From Nocardia vinacea (GTDB lineage: Bacteria > Actinomycetota > Actinomycetes > Mycobacteriales > Mycobacteriaceae): DNA of 64,000 bases. How positions within the stretch are numbered: the first letter of the stretch is position 1; each line of letters opens with the position of its first letter. The notes under the pieces were generated by a model, which worked only from the letters and a program-made list of their open reading frames with translations, made no database searches and was not told where the DNA came from. Both the position numbers and the translations under genes were made by a program. Where the stretch lies: the NCBI RefSeq assembly GCF_035920345.1, contig NZ_CP109149.1:5270001-5334000 (forward strand), read 5' to 3'. Below are positions 8,054-18,362 of this stretch, piece after piece.

Positions 8054-8905
8054 TCAGAGCATCAAGCGAACCATGTCGGCGGTACGCGCCAATCCGGGAA
8101 ACGCCTCGGGGGTCGAGCGGGGGTGCAGCGCATGTACAGCAAGCCGAAACATCACCGCTCGCAACAACATCTGCGGCCACTCGGGTAAATCGGACCAGCG
8201 GTCGAGCAGGCCGTCGTCGGCGCCGCCCCAAGCGAGTGCGTCGACGACGATGACACCGGCAGCCCATGGCGCCGGACGCCAGTACGGGGTGATGTCTGTG
8301 AGACCGGGTGTGAAGACCCCGGCGAAAAGTACCGTGCCGAACAGGTCTCCGTGCACCAGTTGCGCGGGGGTTTGGACCGGTTTGCGCAGTGTGGCGAGTT
8401 GGCCGATCAGTTCCATACTGCGTTGGCCATCGGGGGAGGTTGCCGGGGTGATGCCACCGGCGCGCAGACTTCGCAGCGGTACCGCCTCCCAAGCCGCCCG
8501 GTCGGCGGCGACGAAGACGTCGACATCGACCCAGGGGGCGACCGGCGGCTGGACCAGGAACCGTGGTCGCTCGAGCTCCGCCGTGGCCTTATGTAGTCGC
8601 AGTGATACCGACACGACCTCGTCGTAACGTGGCTCGGGTACACCCTCCAGGTAGGTATCGGCACGCCAACCGGAAACTACGTAGCGGCCGTCGGTGGCGC
8701 GCACGGGACGGGCCAGGCGTAGACCGTCCACCTTCAGGGTTTCGCGGACCTTCGCCGACCACGCCGCCCTGGCATGATCGGCGATCGGGCTCAACACCAC
8801 GTCACCGAGCCGCCAGCCGCCGTCCCAGTCTCCCAGCGAAACCGGCGTCACTTCGCGCAGACCGAACGTGGCGCGCACGTGCTCGGGAGGTTCCACAGAA
8901 GTCAC
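8054..8905 (-). CDS. TIGR02569 family protein (kinase-like fold)
   Basis: A 283-residue protein matching the actinobacterial TIGR02569 family (Rv3205c type), distantly related to aminoglycoside phosphotransferase and homoserine kinase folds. VHGDLFGTVLF resembles the HGDLHxxN catalytic loop, with the asparagine position altered, and IVVDALAWGG stands in for the DFD-like metal loop. The GTG at 8905 fits because upstream sequence in the same frame is repeat DNA. The order TIGR02569-moeZ-DUF3152 is the M. tuberculosis Rv3205c-Rv3207c order. No substrate is known. Confidence 0.75.
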   Translation of the reverse strand: MTSVEPPEHVRATFGLREVTPVSLGDWDGGWRLGDVVLSPIADHARAAWSAKVRETLKVDGLRLARPVRATDGRYVVSGWRADTYLEGVPEPRYDEVVSVSLRLHKATAELERPRFLVQPPVAPWVDVDVFVAADRAAWEAVPLRSLRAGGITPATSPDGQRSMELIGQLATLRKPVQTPAQLVHGDLFGTVLFAGVFTPGLTDITPYWRPAPWAAGVIVVDALAWGGADDGLLDRWSDLPEWPQMLLRAVMFRLAVHALHPRSTPEAFPGLARTADMVRLML

Positions 8906-8934
8906 GGCCGTACGGTACCTGTGTTGAATTTGGC

Positions 8935-9372
8935 ACGCCTGCGGCGCGCCGTGTTGTTGGCCGCGCCTCCGGCGCGGCGTGTTCGCGGCCCCTTCTGTCT
9001 CGCGTCCGAGCCGTCGAGACTCGCGCCTGCGGCGCATGCGCTTCGACGACTCGGACGCGAGACGGCCACGAACGGTCGCTCGTAAGACTCGCTCCGTCGA
9101 GGTCGCTGACGGCGGGACGTTCGGCACCTGATGCACGCATGCCGGGCGGTGGAGTTCCGCGCCTGCGGGCGGATGCGCTTCGGCCACTGGGATGCGAGAC
9201 GGGCCGCGAACGGTAGCTCGTAAGACTCGCTCCGTCGAGGTCGCTCACGGCGGGACGTTCGGCACCTGATGCATGCACGCCGCAAGGGCACGACTCGCGT
9301 CTGCGGCGCATGCGCTTCGACGACTCGGACGCGAGACGGGCCGCGAACGGTAGCTCGTAAGACTCGCTCCGT
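8935..9372 (-). repeat. Composite 3-unit dispersed repeat, copy 1
   Basis: Read on the minus strand, three degenerate 139-bp units each begin CGGAGCGAGTCTTACGAGC. The last unit turns into the inverted-repeat arm TCGACGGCTCGGACGCGAGAC and ends with the hairpin GCCGCGCC-N3-GGCGCGGC at 8960-8978; a second imperfect hairpin follows at about 8935-8955. The element fills the gap between moeZ and the TIGR02569 gene. No protein is supported. Confidence 0.85.
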
Positions 9373-9415
9373 GGCGGTTACGCCGCGAAGCAACCCCTCG
9401 GCATGAGTACCCCGT

Positions 9416-10600
9416 CTAGTAGACCGGCAGTGACTTGTCTACCTGATTCGCCCAGGCGACGATGCCGCCCTGCACGTGCGAGGCGTCGGAGAAACCGGCG
9501 TTCTTCAGGACCGCGAGCACCTCCGCAGAGCGGATACCGGTCTTGCAGTGCAAGACGATCGGCCGGTTCTGCGGCAGATCCGACAGCGCCTCACCGGAGA
9601 GGAAGCGATCCTTCGGGATGAGTTTGGCGCCCTCGATGTGCACGATGTCCCATTCGACCGGCTCGCGAACGTCGATGAGCTCGATTTCCTTGCCAGCGTC
9701 GAGCAGCTCTTTGAGCTCGCGCGCGGTAATCGTCGAACCCGCCGCAGCGGCCTGCCCCTCCTCGGACACCACACCGCAGAACGCCTCGTAGTCGATCAGT
9801 TCAGTGATCGGCTGACGCTCCGGATCGCGGCGCAGCTTGATGGTCCGGTAGTTCATATCCAGTGCGTCGTAGACCATGAGACGGCCGAGCAGCGGTTCGC
9901 CGATGCCGGTGATCAGCTTGATCGCTTCAGTCACCATGATCGAACCGATGGAGGCGCACAGCACGCCGAGGACACCGCCCTCGGCGCAGGAGGGCACCAT
10001 TCCGGGCGGCGGGGCCTCCGGGTAGAGATCGCGGTAGTTGATGCCACGGCCGTCCGGTGCGTCCTCCCAGAAGACCGAGACCTGGCCCTCGAAGCGGTAG
10101 ATGGAGCCCCAGACATACGGTTTGCCCGCCAGCACCGCGGCGTCGTTGACCAGGTAGCGGGTGGCGAAGTTATCGGTGCCGTCGACGATCAGGTCGTACT
10201 CGGCGAACAGCTCGACGGCGTTCTCCGGCTCCAGGCGGATCTTGTGCAGCCGGACCTCGATGCCGGAGTTGATCTCGAGGATCGAATCGCGCGCACTATC
10301 GGCCTTCGGGCGGCCGATATCGGATTCACCGTGGATGATCTGGCGCTGCAGATTGGACGCGTCGACCTCGTCGAATTCGACGATGCCGAGCGTCCCGACA
10401 CCGGCGGCCGCCAGATACAGCAGCGCGGGCGAGCCGAGCCCGCCGGCGCCGATTACCAGCACCTTGGCGTTCTTCAGCCGTTTCTGCCCGTCCACACCCA
10501 GGTCCGGGATGATCAGATGACGGCTGTAGCGGGCGATCTCGTCCTTGGTCAGCTCCGCGGCCGGTTCGACCAGCGGCGGCAGGGACTTCGGTGATGACAC
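9416..10600 (-). CDS. moeZ: Adenylyltransferase/sulfurtransferase MoeZ
   Basis: A 394-residue E1-like enzyme that adenylates the C-terminal glycine of small sulfur-carrier proteins and then sulfurates it; M. tuberculosis MoeZ serves CysO and MoaD2. The ThiF/MoeB domain (residues 20-270) shows GAGGLGSPALLYLAAAGVG, DxSNLQRQ and VDGTDNFATRY. The rhodanese domain (residues 290-394) has the active-site loop VLHCKTGIRSAEV. The GTG at 10600 is preceded by GAGGAG at suitable spacing; a TTG 21 bp upstream is the alternative. Repeats occupy both flanks. Confidence 0.95.
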   Translation of the reverse strand: MSSPKSLPPLVEPAAELTKDEIARYSRHLIIPDLGVDGQKRLKNAKVLVIGAGGLGSPALLYLAAAGVGTLGIVEFDEVDASNLQRQIIHGESDIGRPKADSARDSILEINSGIEVRLHKIRLEPENAVELFAEYDLIVDGTDNFATRYLVNDAAVLAGKPYVWGSIYRFEGQVSVFWEDAPDGRGINYRDLYPEAPPPGMVPSCAEGGVLGVLCASIGSIMVTEAIKLITGIGEPLLGRLMVYDALDMNYRTIKLRRDPERQPITELIDYEAFCGVVSEEGQAAAAGSTITARELKELLDAGKEIELIDVREPVEWDIVHIEGAKLIPKDRFLSGEALSDLPQNRPIVLHCKTGIRSAEVLAVLKNAGFSDASHVQGGIVAWANQVDKSLPVY

Positions 10601-10745
10601 GTCCAGGGCTCCTCGAATCAATTGGCCGATCGCACTGTGGTGACTCAGCGCCTACTTACTCAACACCGACAATCGGGCCGTTCTTCCCGACCTATGGTCC
10701 AGCATCAACAACGGAGGGCAGCGACCGGCCCTGCACAACCGACCA
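10601..10745. promoter_or_regulatory. Upstream region of moeZ
   Basis: This short non-coding stretch between the moeZ start and repeat copy 2 must hold the moeZ promoter, unless transcription starts inside the repeat. No clear -10/-35 pair was identified. Confidence 0.3.
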
Positions 10746-10747
10746 CC

Positions 10748-11164
10748 ACGGAGCGAGTCTTACAAGCGCCCCGTTCGCGGCCCATCTCGCATCCCAATGG
10801 CCGAAGCGCATCCGCCCGCAGGCGCGGAACTCCACCGCCCGACGGAGGGCATCAGATGCCGAACGATCCACCATCACCGACCACAACGGAGCGAGCCTTA
10901 CAAGCGACCCGTTCGCGGCCCATCTCGCATCCCAGTCGTCGAAGCGCATCCGCCCGCAGGCGCGGAACTCCACCCCCCGGCATGAGGGCATCAGATGCCG
11001 AACGATCCGCCATCGCCGGCCACAACGGAGCGAGTCTTACGAGCGACCCGTTCGCGGCCCATCTCGCGTCCGAGCCGTCGAAGCGCATGCGCCGCAGGCG
11101 CGAGTCTCGACGGCTCGGACGCGAGACACAGGGGGCCGCGAACACGCCGCGCCGGAGGCGCGGC
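10748..11164 (+). repeat. Composite 3-unit dispersed repeat, copy 2
   Basis: Units start at 10748, 10886 and 11025 (spacing 138 and 139 bp). The last unit contains the arms GTCTCGCGTCCGAGCCGTCGA and their inverted complement, and ends with GCCGCGCC-N3-GGCGCGGC at 11146-11164. Orientation is opposite to copy 1, so moeZ sits between inverted copies. The hairpin end abuts the DUF3152 stop codon at 11172 and could act as its terminator. Confidence 0.85.
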
Positions 11165-11171
11165 CAACAAT

Positions 11172-13282
<2,111 letters not shown>

Positions 13283-13299
13283 TCGAGCTCAAGACAGCA

Positions 13300-13331
13300 G
13301 AGCCCCCGCACTCACCCGAGTGCGGGGGCTC
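13300..13331. terminator. Bidirectional terminator between tetR and DUF3107
   Basis: Arms GAGCCCCCGCACTC and GAGTGCGGGGGCTC form a perfect 14-bp stem with a 4-nt loop. It lies between convergent genes, so it can serve both. Confidence 0.85.
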
Positions 13332-13355
13332 TCGCCTGTTGCGTCGCGGTTCGGC

Positions 13356-13583
13356 TCAGACCGCCGCGAAGCCGACGCGACCACCGGTGGCGGCGCCGAT
13401 CTCGACGTAGGCGACCTTCGAGGCCTGGATCAGGAACTTGCGGCCCTTCTCGTCGGTGAGCGCGACGACGCCGCCCTCGCCGCTCAGCGCACCGGACACC
13501 AGCGCCTCGACCTCGTCCGGGGTCTGCCCGCTGTTGATGACGAGCTCGCGCGGGCTATCCGAAATACCGATCTTGACCTCCAC
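13356..13583 (-). CDS. DUF3107 domain-containing protein (TB9.4 type)
   Basis: A 75-residue cytosolic protein whose start VEVKIGISDSPRELV and end KFLIQASKVAYVEIGAATGGRVGF match the DUF3107/TB9.4 family (Rv3208A). No enzymatic motif is visible and the role is unknown. The GTG at 13583 has GGAGG six bases upstream and aligns with the known family start; a TTG two codons earlier is less likely. It is convergent with the TetR gene through a shared hairpin. Confidence 0.85.
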   Translation of the reverse strand: MEVKIGISDSPRELVINSGQTPDEVEALVSGALSGEGGVVALTDEKGRKFLIQASKVAYVEIGAATGGRVGFAAV

Positions 13584-13685
13584 GGCCAACCTCCGAACCT
13601 AGAGTCCTGTGTGCTGTCGAAATCAAGGCTAATGCAGCACCCCGAAGCCGGTAGCACGCCCGCCTGCGCTCAGAGCGAACAAATG

Positions 13686-14228
13686 CTACTTGGGCTCGAT
13701 GAGCTGGATTTCCAGCTCGATCTTGACGGTATCGCTGAGCATGCCGGGCAGCGGGCCCCCGACGCCGAAATCGGTGCGCTTGATGCTGCCGGTCGCGGAG
13801 AAGCCCGCATGCCGGTCGCCGGTTCCGGCGAATACCTGGACACCACCCCACTCGACATCGAGGGTGACCGGCTTGGTGATCCCGCCGAGCGTGGCCTCGC
13901 CCTCGACCTCGAACGATTCGGTGATCTGGACCGGCTCGACGGCACGGAAGCTCAGGGTGGGGCGGTTGGCGACATCGAGGAAGTCGGCTGTGCGGACGTG
14001 GTTGTCGCGATCGGCATTGCCGGTGTCGAAGGAGTCGAGGTAGATGGTGGCGCCGAGGGTGGCGAAACCGTTGTCGTCGACGACGAACTCGGTCTCGAAC
14101 TTGTTGAAGCGGCCGCGGACCTTGGAGATGCCGAGGTGGCGGATGGTGAACTCGACCTGGGAATGCATCGCGTCCAGGGCCCAGGAGCCCGGAGTGAGTG
14201 TGGTAGTGGATTCAGCGGAAGATGTCAT
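13686..14228 (-). CDS. YceI family protein
   Basis: A 180-residue YceI/lipocalin-like beta-barrel protein. The family core is clear: GSWALDAMHSQVEFTIRHLGISKVRGRF, NRPTLSFRA, TKPVTLDVEW and FSATGSIKRTDFGVG. YceI barrels bind isoprenoid-type lipids; the ligand here is unknown. There is no signal peptide, so a cytosolic location is likely. The ATG at 14228 was chosen, with a second in-frame ATG 12 bp upstream. It is divergent from the MmyB-type regulator, which may control it. Confidence 0.88.
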   Translation of the reverse strand: MTSSAESTTTLTPGSWALDAMHSQVEFTIRHLGISKVRGRFNKFETEFVVDDNGFATLGATIYLDSFDTGNADRDNHVRTADFLDVANRPTLSFRAVEPVQITESFEVEGEATLGGITKPVTLDVEWGGVQVFAGTGDRHAGFSATGSIKRTDFGVGGPLPGMLSDTVKIELEIQLIEPK

Positions 14229-14321
14229 GCCATAGACCATGACCGGACCGTGGTCCGTTAGCCAGACCGCCGTTATCCTGGACCCGACAGGGCGCGGATA
14301 ACCATCCCAGGACGAGGCACG

Positions 14322-15161
14322 ATGAAACGTATGGCACCCAATCCCTTCGCGGAATACCTCATCGCACGCCGCGCCCAATTGCGGCCGACGGATGTGGGAC
14401 TTCCCGAGGGCGGTCGCCGCCGTACCCCAGGACTGCGCCGCGAAGAGGTCGCAGTGCGCGCCGGGGTGAGCGCCGACTATCTGGCCCGCCTCGAGCAGGG
14501 CCGCGATACCAATCCGTCGCCCGCGGTCATCGATGCGCTCGCGCAGGCCCTGCTGATCGAGGGTAAGGACCGCCACCACTTCGGTTGGCTTGCCGTCACG
14601 ACGACCAACGAATCCCGCTGCCCCACCACCCAAGCCGTCGAAGAGCATCCGACGCCCGCGATCGAGACCATCCTGCGCGCACTGCATCCCACTCCGGCCT
14701 TCGTGATCGGGCGACGGCTCAATGTGCTCGGCTGGAATCCAGCCTGGGAGGACATCGCGAAACCCGTTGGACTGCTCGACAATCCAGAGGTCGTGAATCT
14801 GGCCTGGTTCACCTTCGCGCATTCGCGCGCCAAGCAGGTGCTGCGGAATTGGGACGAGGTGGCCGATATTTTCTCGGCCGCGCTACGGCGCGCGACGATC
14901 CGCTGGCCGGGCGAGGACCGCCTGCTAGAGCTGATCGACGCGCTGCTCGCCTATCCGGAGTTCGAAAGCCGTTGGCAGCCGCAGCATATCGACGACCTGG
15001 TCTCGGGCACGATGCGGTTCGACCACCCGGAGTACGGCCATATCGATATCCCGTTCGAGGCACTGAACGCCGATAAGGATCAGTGCATCGTCGTCTGGCT
15101 CACCGACCAGGCGCAGGCGCAATCGCCCGGCCTGCGACTGGTCCGCGCTGTCAACGAGTAA
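14322..15161 (+). CDS. MmyB-like helix-turn-helix transcriptional regulator
   Basis: A 279-residue regulator with an N-terminal XRE helix-turn-helix (RTPGLRREEVAVRAGVSADYLARLEQGRDTNPSPAVIDALAQAL) and a C-terminal MmyB-like PAS-type ligand domain (PAFVIGRRLNVLGWNPAW...LAWFTFAHSRAKQVLRNWDEVADIF). Proteins of this class sense fatty-acid-like ligands and often regulate a divergent neighbour, here YceI. The stop at 15161 touches the stop of the convergent ferritin-like gene. Confidence 0.9.
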   Translation: MKRMAPNPFAEYLIARRAQLRPTDVGLPEGGRRRTPGLRREEVAVRAGVSADYLARLEQGRDTNPSPAVIDALAQALLIEGKDRHHFGWLAVTTTNESRCPTTQAVEEHPTPAIETILRALHPTPAFVIGRRLNVLGWNPAWEDIAKPVGLLDNPEVVNLAWFTFAHSRAKQVLRNWDEVADIFSAALRRATIRWPGEDRLLELIDALLAYPEFESRWQPQHIDDLVSGTMRFDHPEYGHIDIPFEALNADKDQCIVVWLTDQAQAQSPGLRLVRAVNE

Positions 15162-15854
15162 TCAGATTCCCAGGACGGCCATGCGTTCGGCGTGGCTGGC
15201 CTGCATGCGCTCGAACAGCGCGGCAATGCCGTTGAGGTCACCGGTCGCGGCCAGCACCAGCTCGGTGAGTTCGTCGCGCTGGGCCATCACGTATTGCGCC
15301 TGGGTGATCGCCTCACCGAGCAGCCGCCGACCCCACAGCGTCAGCCGGTCGCGCTCGGAGCGGCTCGTCGCGACCGCGCGGCGCACCTCCTCCACCACGA
15401 ATTCGGAGTGGCTGGTCTCGGCGAGCACATCCCGGACCACGGCGGAGACCTCGGGAGACAGGGCGCCGGCGATCTCGGTGTAGAAGTCGGCGGCGATACC
15501 GTCACCGACGTAGAACTTCACCATCGACTCGAGCCAGGTCGAGGGATCGGTGGAGTCGTGGTAGGCGTCCAGGGCGCGCACGAACGGCGCCATCGCGTCG
15601 AAGATATCCACACCGCGCTCGGCCAGCGCGGACTCCAGGGTTTCGAAGTGCCGCATCTCGGCGGCGGCCATCTTCGCGACGGCAACCTTGCCACGCAGCG
15701 TCGGCGACAGCTTGGCCTCCTCGGCCAGCCGGTAGAACGCGGAGATCTCACCGTAGGCGAGCACCGCGAACAGGTCGATCACGCCCGTATCGTCGGTGGA
15801 AATGGACGACCCGAACAACGAAACCCCTACCGCTGCAGATGACTGTGCTCCCAT
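15162..15854 (-). CDS. Ferritin-like fold-containing protein
   Basis: A 230-residue helical protein of the Rv3210c type, with a ferritin-like four-helix bundle. Carboxylate/histidine positions typical of di-iron carriers can be seen (LAYGEISAFYRLAEEA, MAAAEMRHFETLESAL, DVLAETSHSEFVVEEVR). It resembles tRNA hydroxylase MiaE-like folds, but its activity is unknown. The ATG at 15854 gives MGAQSSAAVG; translation could begin a little upstream. It lies convergent with the MmyB-type gene with no gap. Confidence 0.75.
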   Translation of the reverse strand: MGAQSSAAVGVSLFGSSISTDDTGVIDLFAVLAYGEISAFYRLAEEAKLSPTLRGKVAVAKMAAAEMRHFETLESALAERGVDIFDAMAPFVRALDAYHDSTDPSTWLESMVKFYVGDGIAADFYTEIAGALSPEVSAVVRDVLAETSHSEFVVEEVRRAVATSRSERDRLTLWGRRLLGEAITQAQYVMAQRDELTELVLAATGDLNGIAALFERMQASHAERMAVLGI

Positions 15855-15945
15855 GTCGACACAGCCTAGTCCCGGTCTGTTACGGATCACCGTCATCCCA
15901 GTGCATGTCGCCGTCATCCCAGGCGAACATCGGGGGCGTGGTTGT

Positions 15946-17001
15946 TCAGGACAGCTCGGACAAGAACTTGTCGAGATAGGTCCACGTGGTGTCGCGGGCG
16001 GTTTCTCCGGTAAGGATGCCGAGGTGGCTGCCGGGTGCGGTTTCGTAGCGAACGGACTGCGCGCCGGTGAGGATGCGCTGTCCGGCCGCCACCGCGGCGG
16101 CGGGGGTGATGACATCGGTGGGTCCGCCGACCAGCAGCACGGGCGCGGCCACGTCGGCCAATTCGATGCGACGCTCGCCGAGTTTCACGACACCACGGCC
16201 GATGTCGTTGTTCAGGATCAGGCGACCCCACAGCTGGCCGTAGAAGCGGCCCGGATAGCCGGGCATCTCGGACATGAATCGGTCGATGGACTCCATCTTG
16301 GCCAGGGTTTCGGTGCGGGCGATATTGCTCGCGACGAACCAGGGCCGGGTGAGTTCGCGGTCCCATGCGGTGACCTTGTAGGCGATTCGGGTCAGCGTGG
16401 CCGGAATGCCGCCCGCCGCACGCACCGCCGTCGAAGTGGCGATACCGCCGGTCAGCTTGGCCACCGCACGCACCTGCGGAATGCCGGTCATCTTGTCGTA
16501 GTCCAGCGGCGAGCCGACCGCCGTGATGGAGCGGATCGGCAGTTCGGGATGCGCGGCCGCGCTCAGCAGTGCGAGGGTGCCGCCGATGGACCAGCCGACC
16601 AGATCGACCGGACGGCCGTCGCGATCGGCGGAGGTGCGCAGGATCGACTCGGGCAGGATGTCGTCGATCCAGGTCTCGAAGCCCATCCGCCGGTCGGCGA
16701 AGGTGATCGCGCCGTAATCGACGACGTAGGGCGCCCGGCCCGTCTCCAGCAGGAATCGGGCCAGGCTCTGATCCGGACGCAGATCGAAGCAGCTGGCGGG
16801 CGCGGCGAGCGGCGGTACCAGCAGCACCGCCGAATCCGTTGCGGCAGCGGCGGATCCGATACCCTCGAAGCGACGCAGCTGCCGATGCGGTTCGTCCCAC
16901 AGCACGGTCGACGGGGCGGGATCCGGCGCCTCGACGCCCTGGCCGAAGGTCAGCGCCCAGGCATTGCGCGCCGCGATGGTGACGGTGTCGGTGAAACTCA
17001 C
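15946..17001 (-). CDS. Alpha/beta hydrolase (PhaC-like)
   Basis: A 351-residue alpha/beta hydrolase. The nucleophile elbow is GWSIGGT near residue 140, the acid is in GGPTDVITP, and the histidine is in PGSHLGILTG. The sequence VVDYGAITFADRRMGFETWIDDILPESI resembles polyhydroxyalkanoate synthase-type hydrolases, but serine replaces the cysteine nucleophile, so an esterase is more likely than a polymerase. The GTG start at 17001 gives MSFTDTVTIAARN. Confidence 0.8.
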   Translation of the reverse strand: MSFTDTVTIAARNAWALTFGQGVEAPDPAPSTVLWDEPHRQLRRFEGIGSAAAATDSAVLLVPPLAAPASCFDLRPDQSLARFLLETGRAPYVVDYGAITFADRRMGFETWIDDILPESILRTSADRDGRPVDLVGWSIGGTLALLSAAAHPELPIRSITAVGSPLDYDKMTGIPQVRAVAKLTGGIATSTAVRAAGGIPATLTRIAYKVTAWDRELTRPWFVASNIARTETLAKMESIDRFMSEMPGYPGRFYGQLWGRLILNNDIGRGVVKLGERRIELADVAAPVLLVGGPTDVITPAAAVAAGQRILTGAQSVRYETAPGSHLGILTGETARDTTWTYLDKFLSELS

Positions 17002-17071
17002 CTCGAGAATGTCTCACATCCCGTTACCGATGGTTACAGGCAACTCCGCTTTGTGAGCAACCGTGGACCGC

Positions 17072-17929
17072 TCAGCCCCGCGTCATGCCGATCGGATTGA
17101 GCGGCGGCACCACGCTCTCCTGAACACGCTTCGTCAACGGTTCGAGCAAGTAGGTCAGCTCGGCGATGGCGTCCTGCGACAGCGCCGCCAGTGCGCCGTT
17201 CCAGGCGGCTTCGTCGGTGCCCGCCTCCACTCGTTCGAGCAATTCGGCGCCAGAGCCGGTCAACTCCGGGCTGATCGGCTCCCCCACGATCAAACCCCTG
17301 GCGCGCAACTCGTCGGCGATATCGGACCATTCCCGCTCCGACCAGCCGCGCGCTGGCCGCATCACCGATTCGGGCGACTTACCGGCCGCTACCTGCAGCA
17401 CCAGCGCCTGCGATCCGGACAGACCGTGGGCAACCAGGGCCGCGACATGGCCGTCGCCGCGATGTTCGCGCAGGGTGGTCGTGAGCTGCCACAGCGCGGC
17501 CACCGGATCGGCGGACAGCGGCAATTCCGCATTCGCCGCATACAACGGGCGGCCGGTCGGATCGGCCGTGCGCGCCACCGGATCGAGCAATTCGGCGGCA
17601 CGGGCACAATCAGCTTCACCGGCCCCTGCCCCGCGCAACAATCCGACCGAAAAGGCGAGCCGGGCCTGCAGACATGCCTCCGGCGTCGTCCGGGTCCAGG
17701 CGTCCGGCACCGCCTTGGCCACCGTGTCCGGATGAAATCCGGCGAAGGTCGCCAGTACCGCGCCCGCGCCCACCGCCCCCAACGGCGCGGCCCGGAACGC
17801 GAAGTAGGTCTGCCAGAATCCGCGCAGTCCGAGCGCAACTCCGGCCTGCTTGACGTCCGCGCCGAAATACACGACATCGTGGATGGGTTCGAGAGTGTGC
17901 CAGATTCGACGCGCCAGATGAATTGCCAT
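17072..17929 (-). CDS. SCO6745 family protein
   Basis: A 285-residue protein resembling the SCO6745 family. It starts ARRIWHTLEPIHDVVYFGADVKQA and continues GLRGFWQTYFAFRAAPLGAVGA. The C-terminal half contains a winged-helix-like segment (WSEREWSDIADELRARGLI). A salicylate-hydroxylase-type name is sometimes attached to this family, but no flavin motif is visible. The ATG at 17929 was chosen because upstream in-frame sequence is poorly conserved. Function unknown. Confidence 0.65.
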   Translation of the reverse strand: MAIHLARRIWHTLEPIHDVVYFGADVKQAGVALGLRGFWQTYFAFRAAPLGAVGAGAVLATFAGFHPDTVAKAVPDAWTRTTPEACLQARLAFSVGLLRGAGAGEADCARAAELLDPVARTADPTGRPLYAANAELPLSADPVAALWQLTTTLREHRGDGHVAALVAHGLSGSQALVLQVAAGKSPESVMRPARGWSEREWSDIADELRARGLIVGEPISPELTGSGAELLERVEAGTDEAAWNGALAALSQDAIAELTYLLEPLTKRVQESVVPPLNPIGMTRG

Positions 17930-18362
17930 GTGGCGCAGCGTACGTCGACGGTCAACGCAAGGAAACCGCGCATTTTGTCCGGAATTACCGACCATTTCGA
18001 GCGACCTGCAAGCAGACGCTACGGCGGCCGACCGTTACATCGAATTCGAGCCGTGCAGATTATCACGCTACAATCTCTGCGGACAACGGAAATTTTCGTC
18101 CGTCGAGTCGCCGGATCGTACGGTCGCCCGAGTGTCGCCGACGAGGTTTTCGAAGTCCGGGAATATGTGCGCGCACCAGATCCGCATCACCCTTGCGCCG
18201 CGCCGATGTCTTCCGAGGTCAGCCGCCGAAACGACGAGCTCCCGCAGACATCAGGCCCGTGGCCGAGGTGAGTATCACAGGCGGATATGTGGTTGTCGCG
18301 GGCCGGCCGGTCCGCCCCACACCTCGTGCGCGCGTGACGCGATAACGAGGAAAGGCACGAAC
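17930..18362 (+). promoter_or_regulatory. Long leader/intergenic region before rhlE
   Basis: The gap of 433 bp between the divergent SCO6745 and rhlE genes contains one copy of the 27-bp element (17995-18021) and a G/C hairpin-prone stretch near 18299-18316. The helicase reading frame stays open through it, but the codons look non-coding. It is probably promoter plus a long 5' untranslated leader, common for RNA helicase genes. Confidence 0.4.
17995..18021 (+). repeat. 27-bp dispersed element, copy B
   Basis: TTTCGAGCGACCTGCAAGCA then GACGCTA matches the family consensus. It lies between the SCO6745 and rhlE genes. Confidence 0.65.

Noticed and set aside
14226..14822. N-terminal extension of the YceI protein to 378 residues
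   Set aside because: The extra sequence is antisense to the MmyB-type regulator; the YceI fold starts at MTSSAEST.
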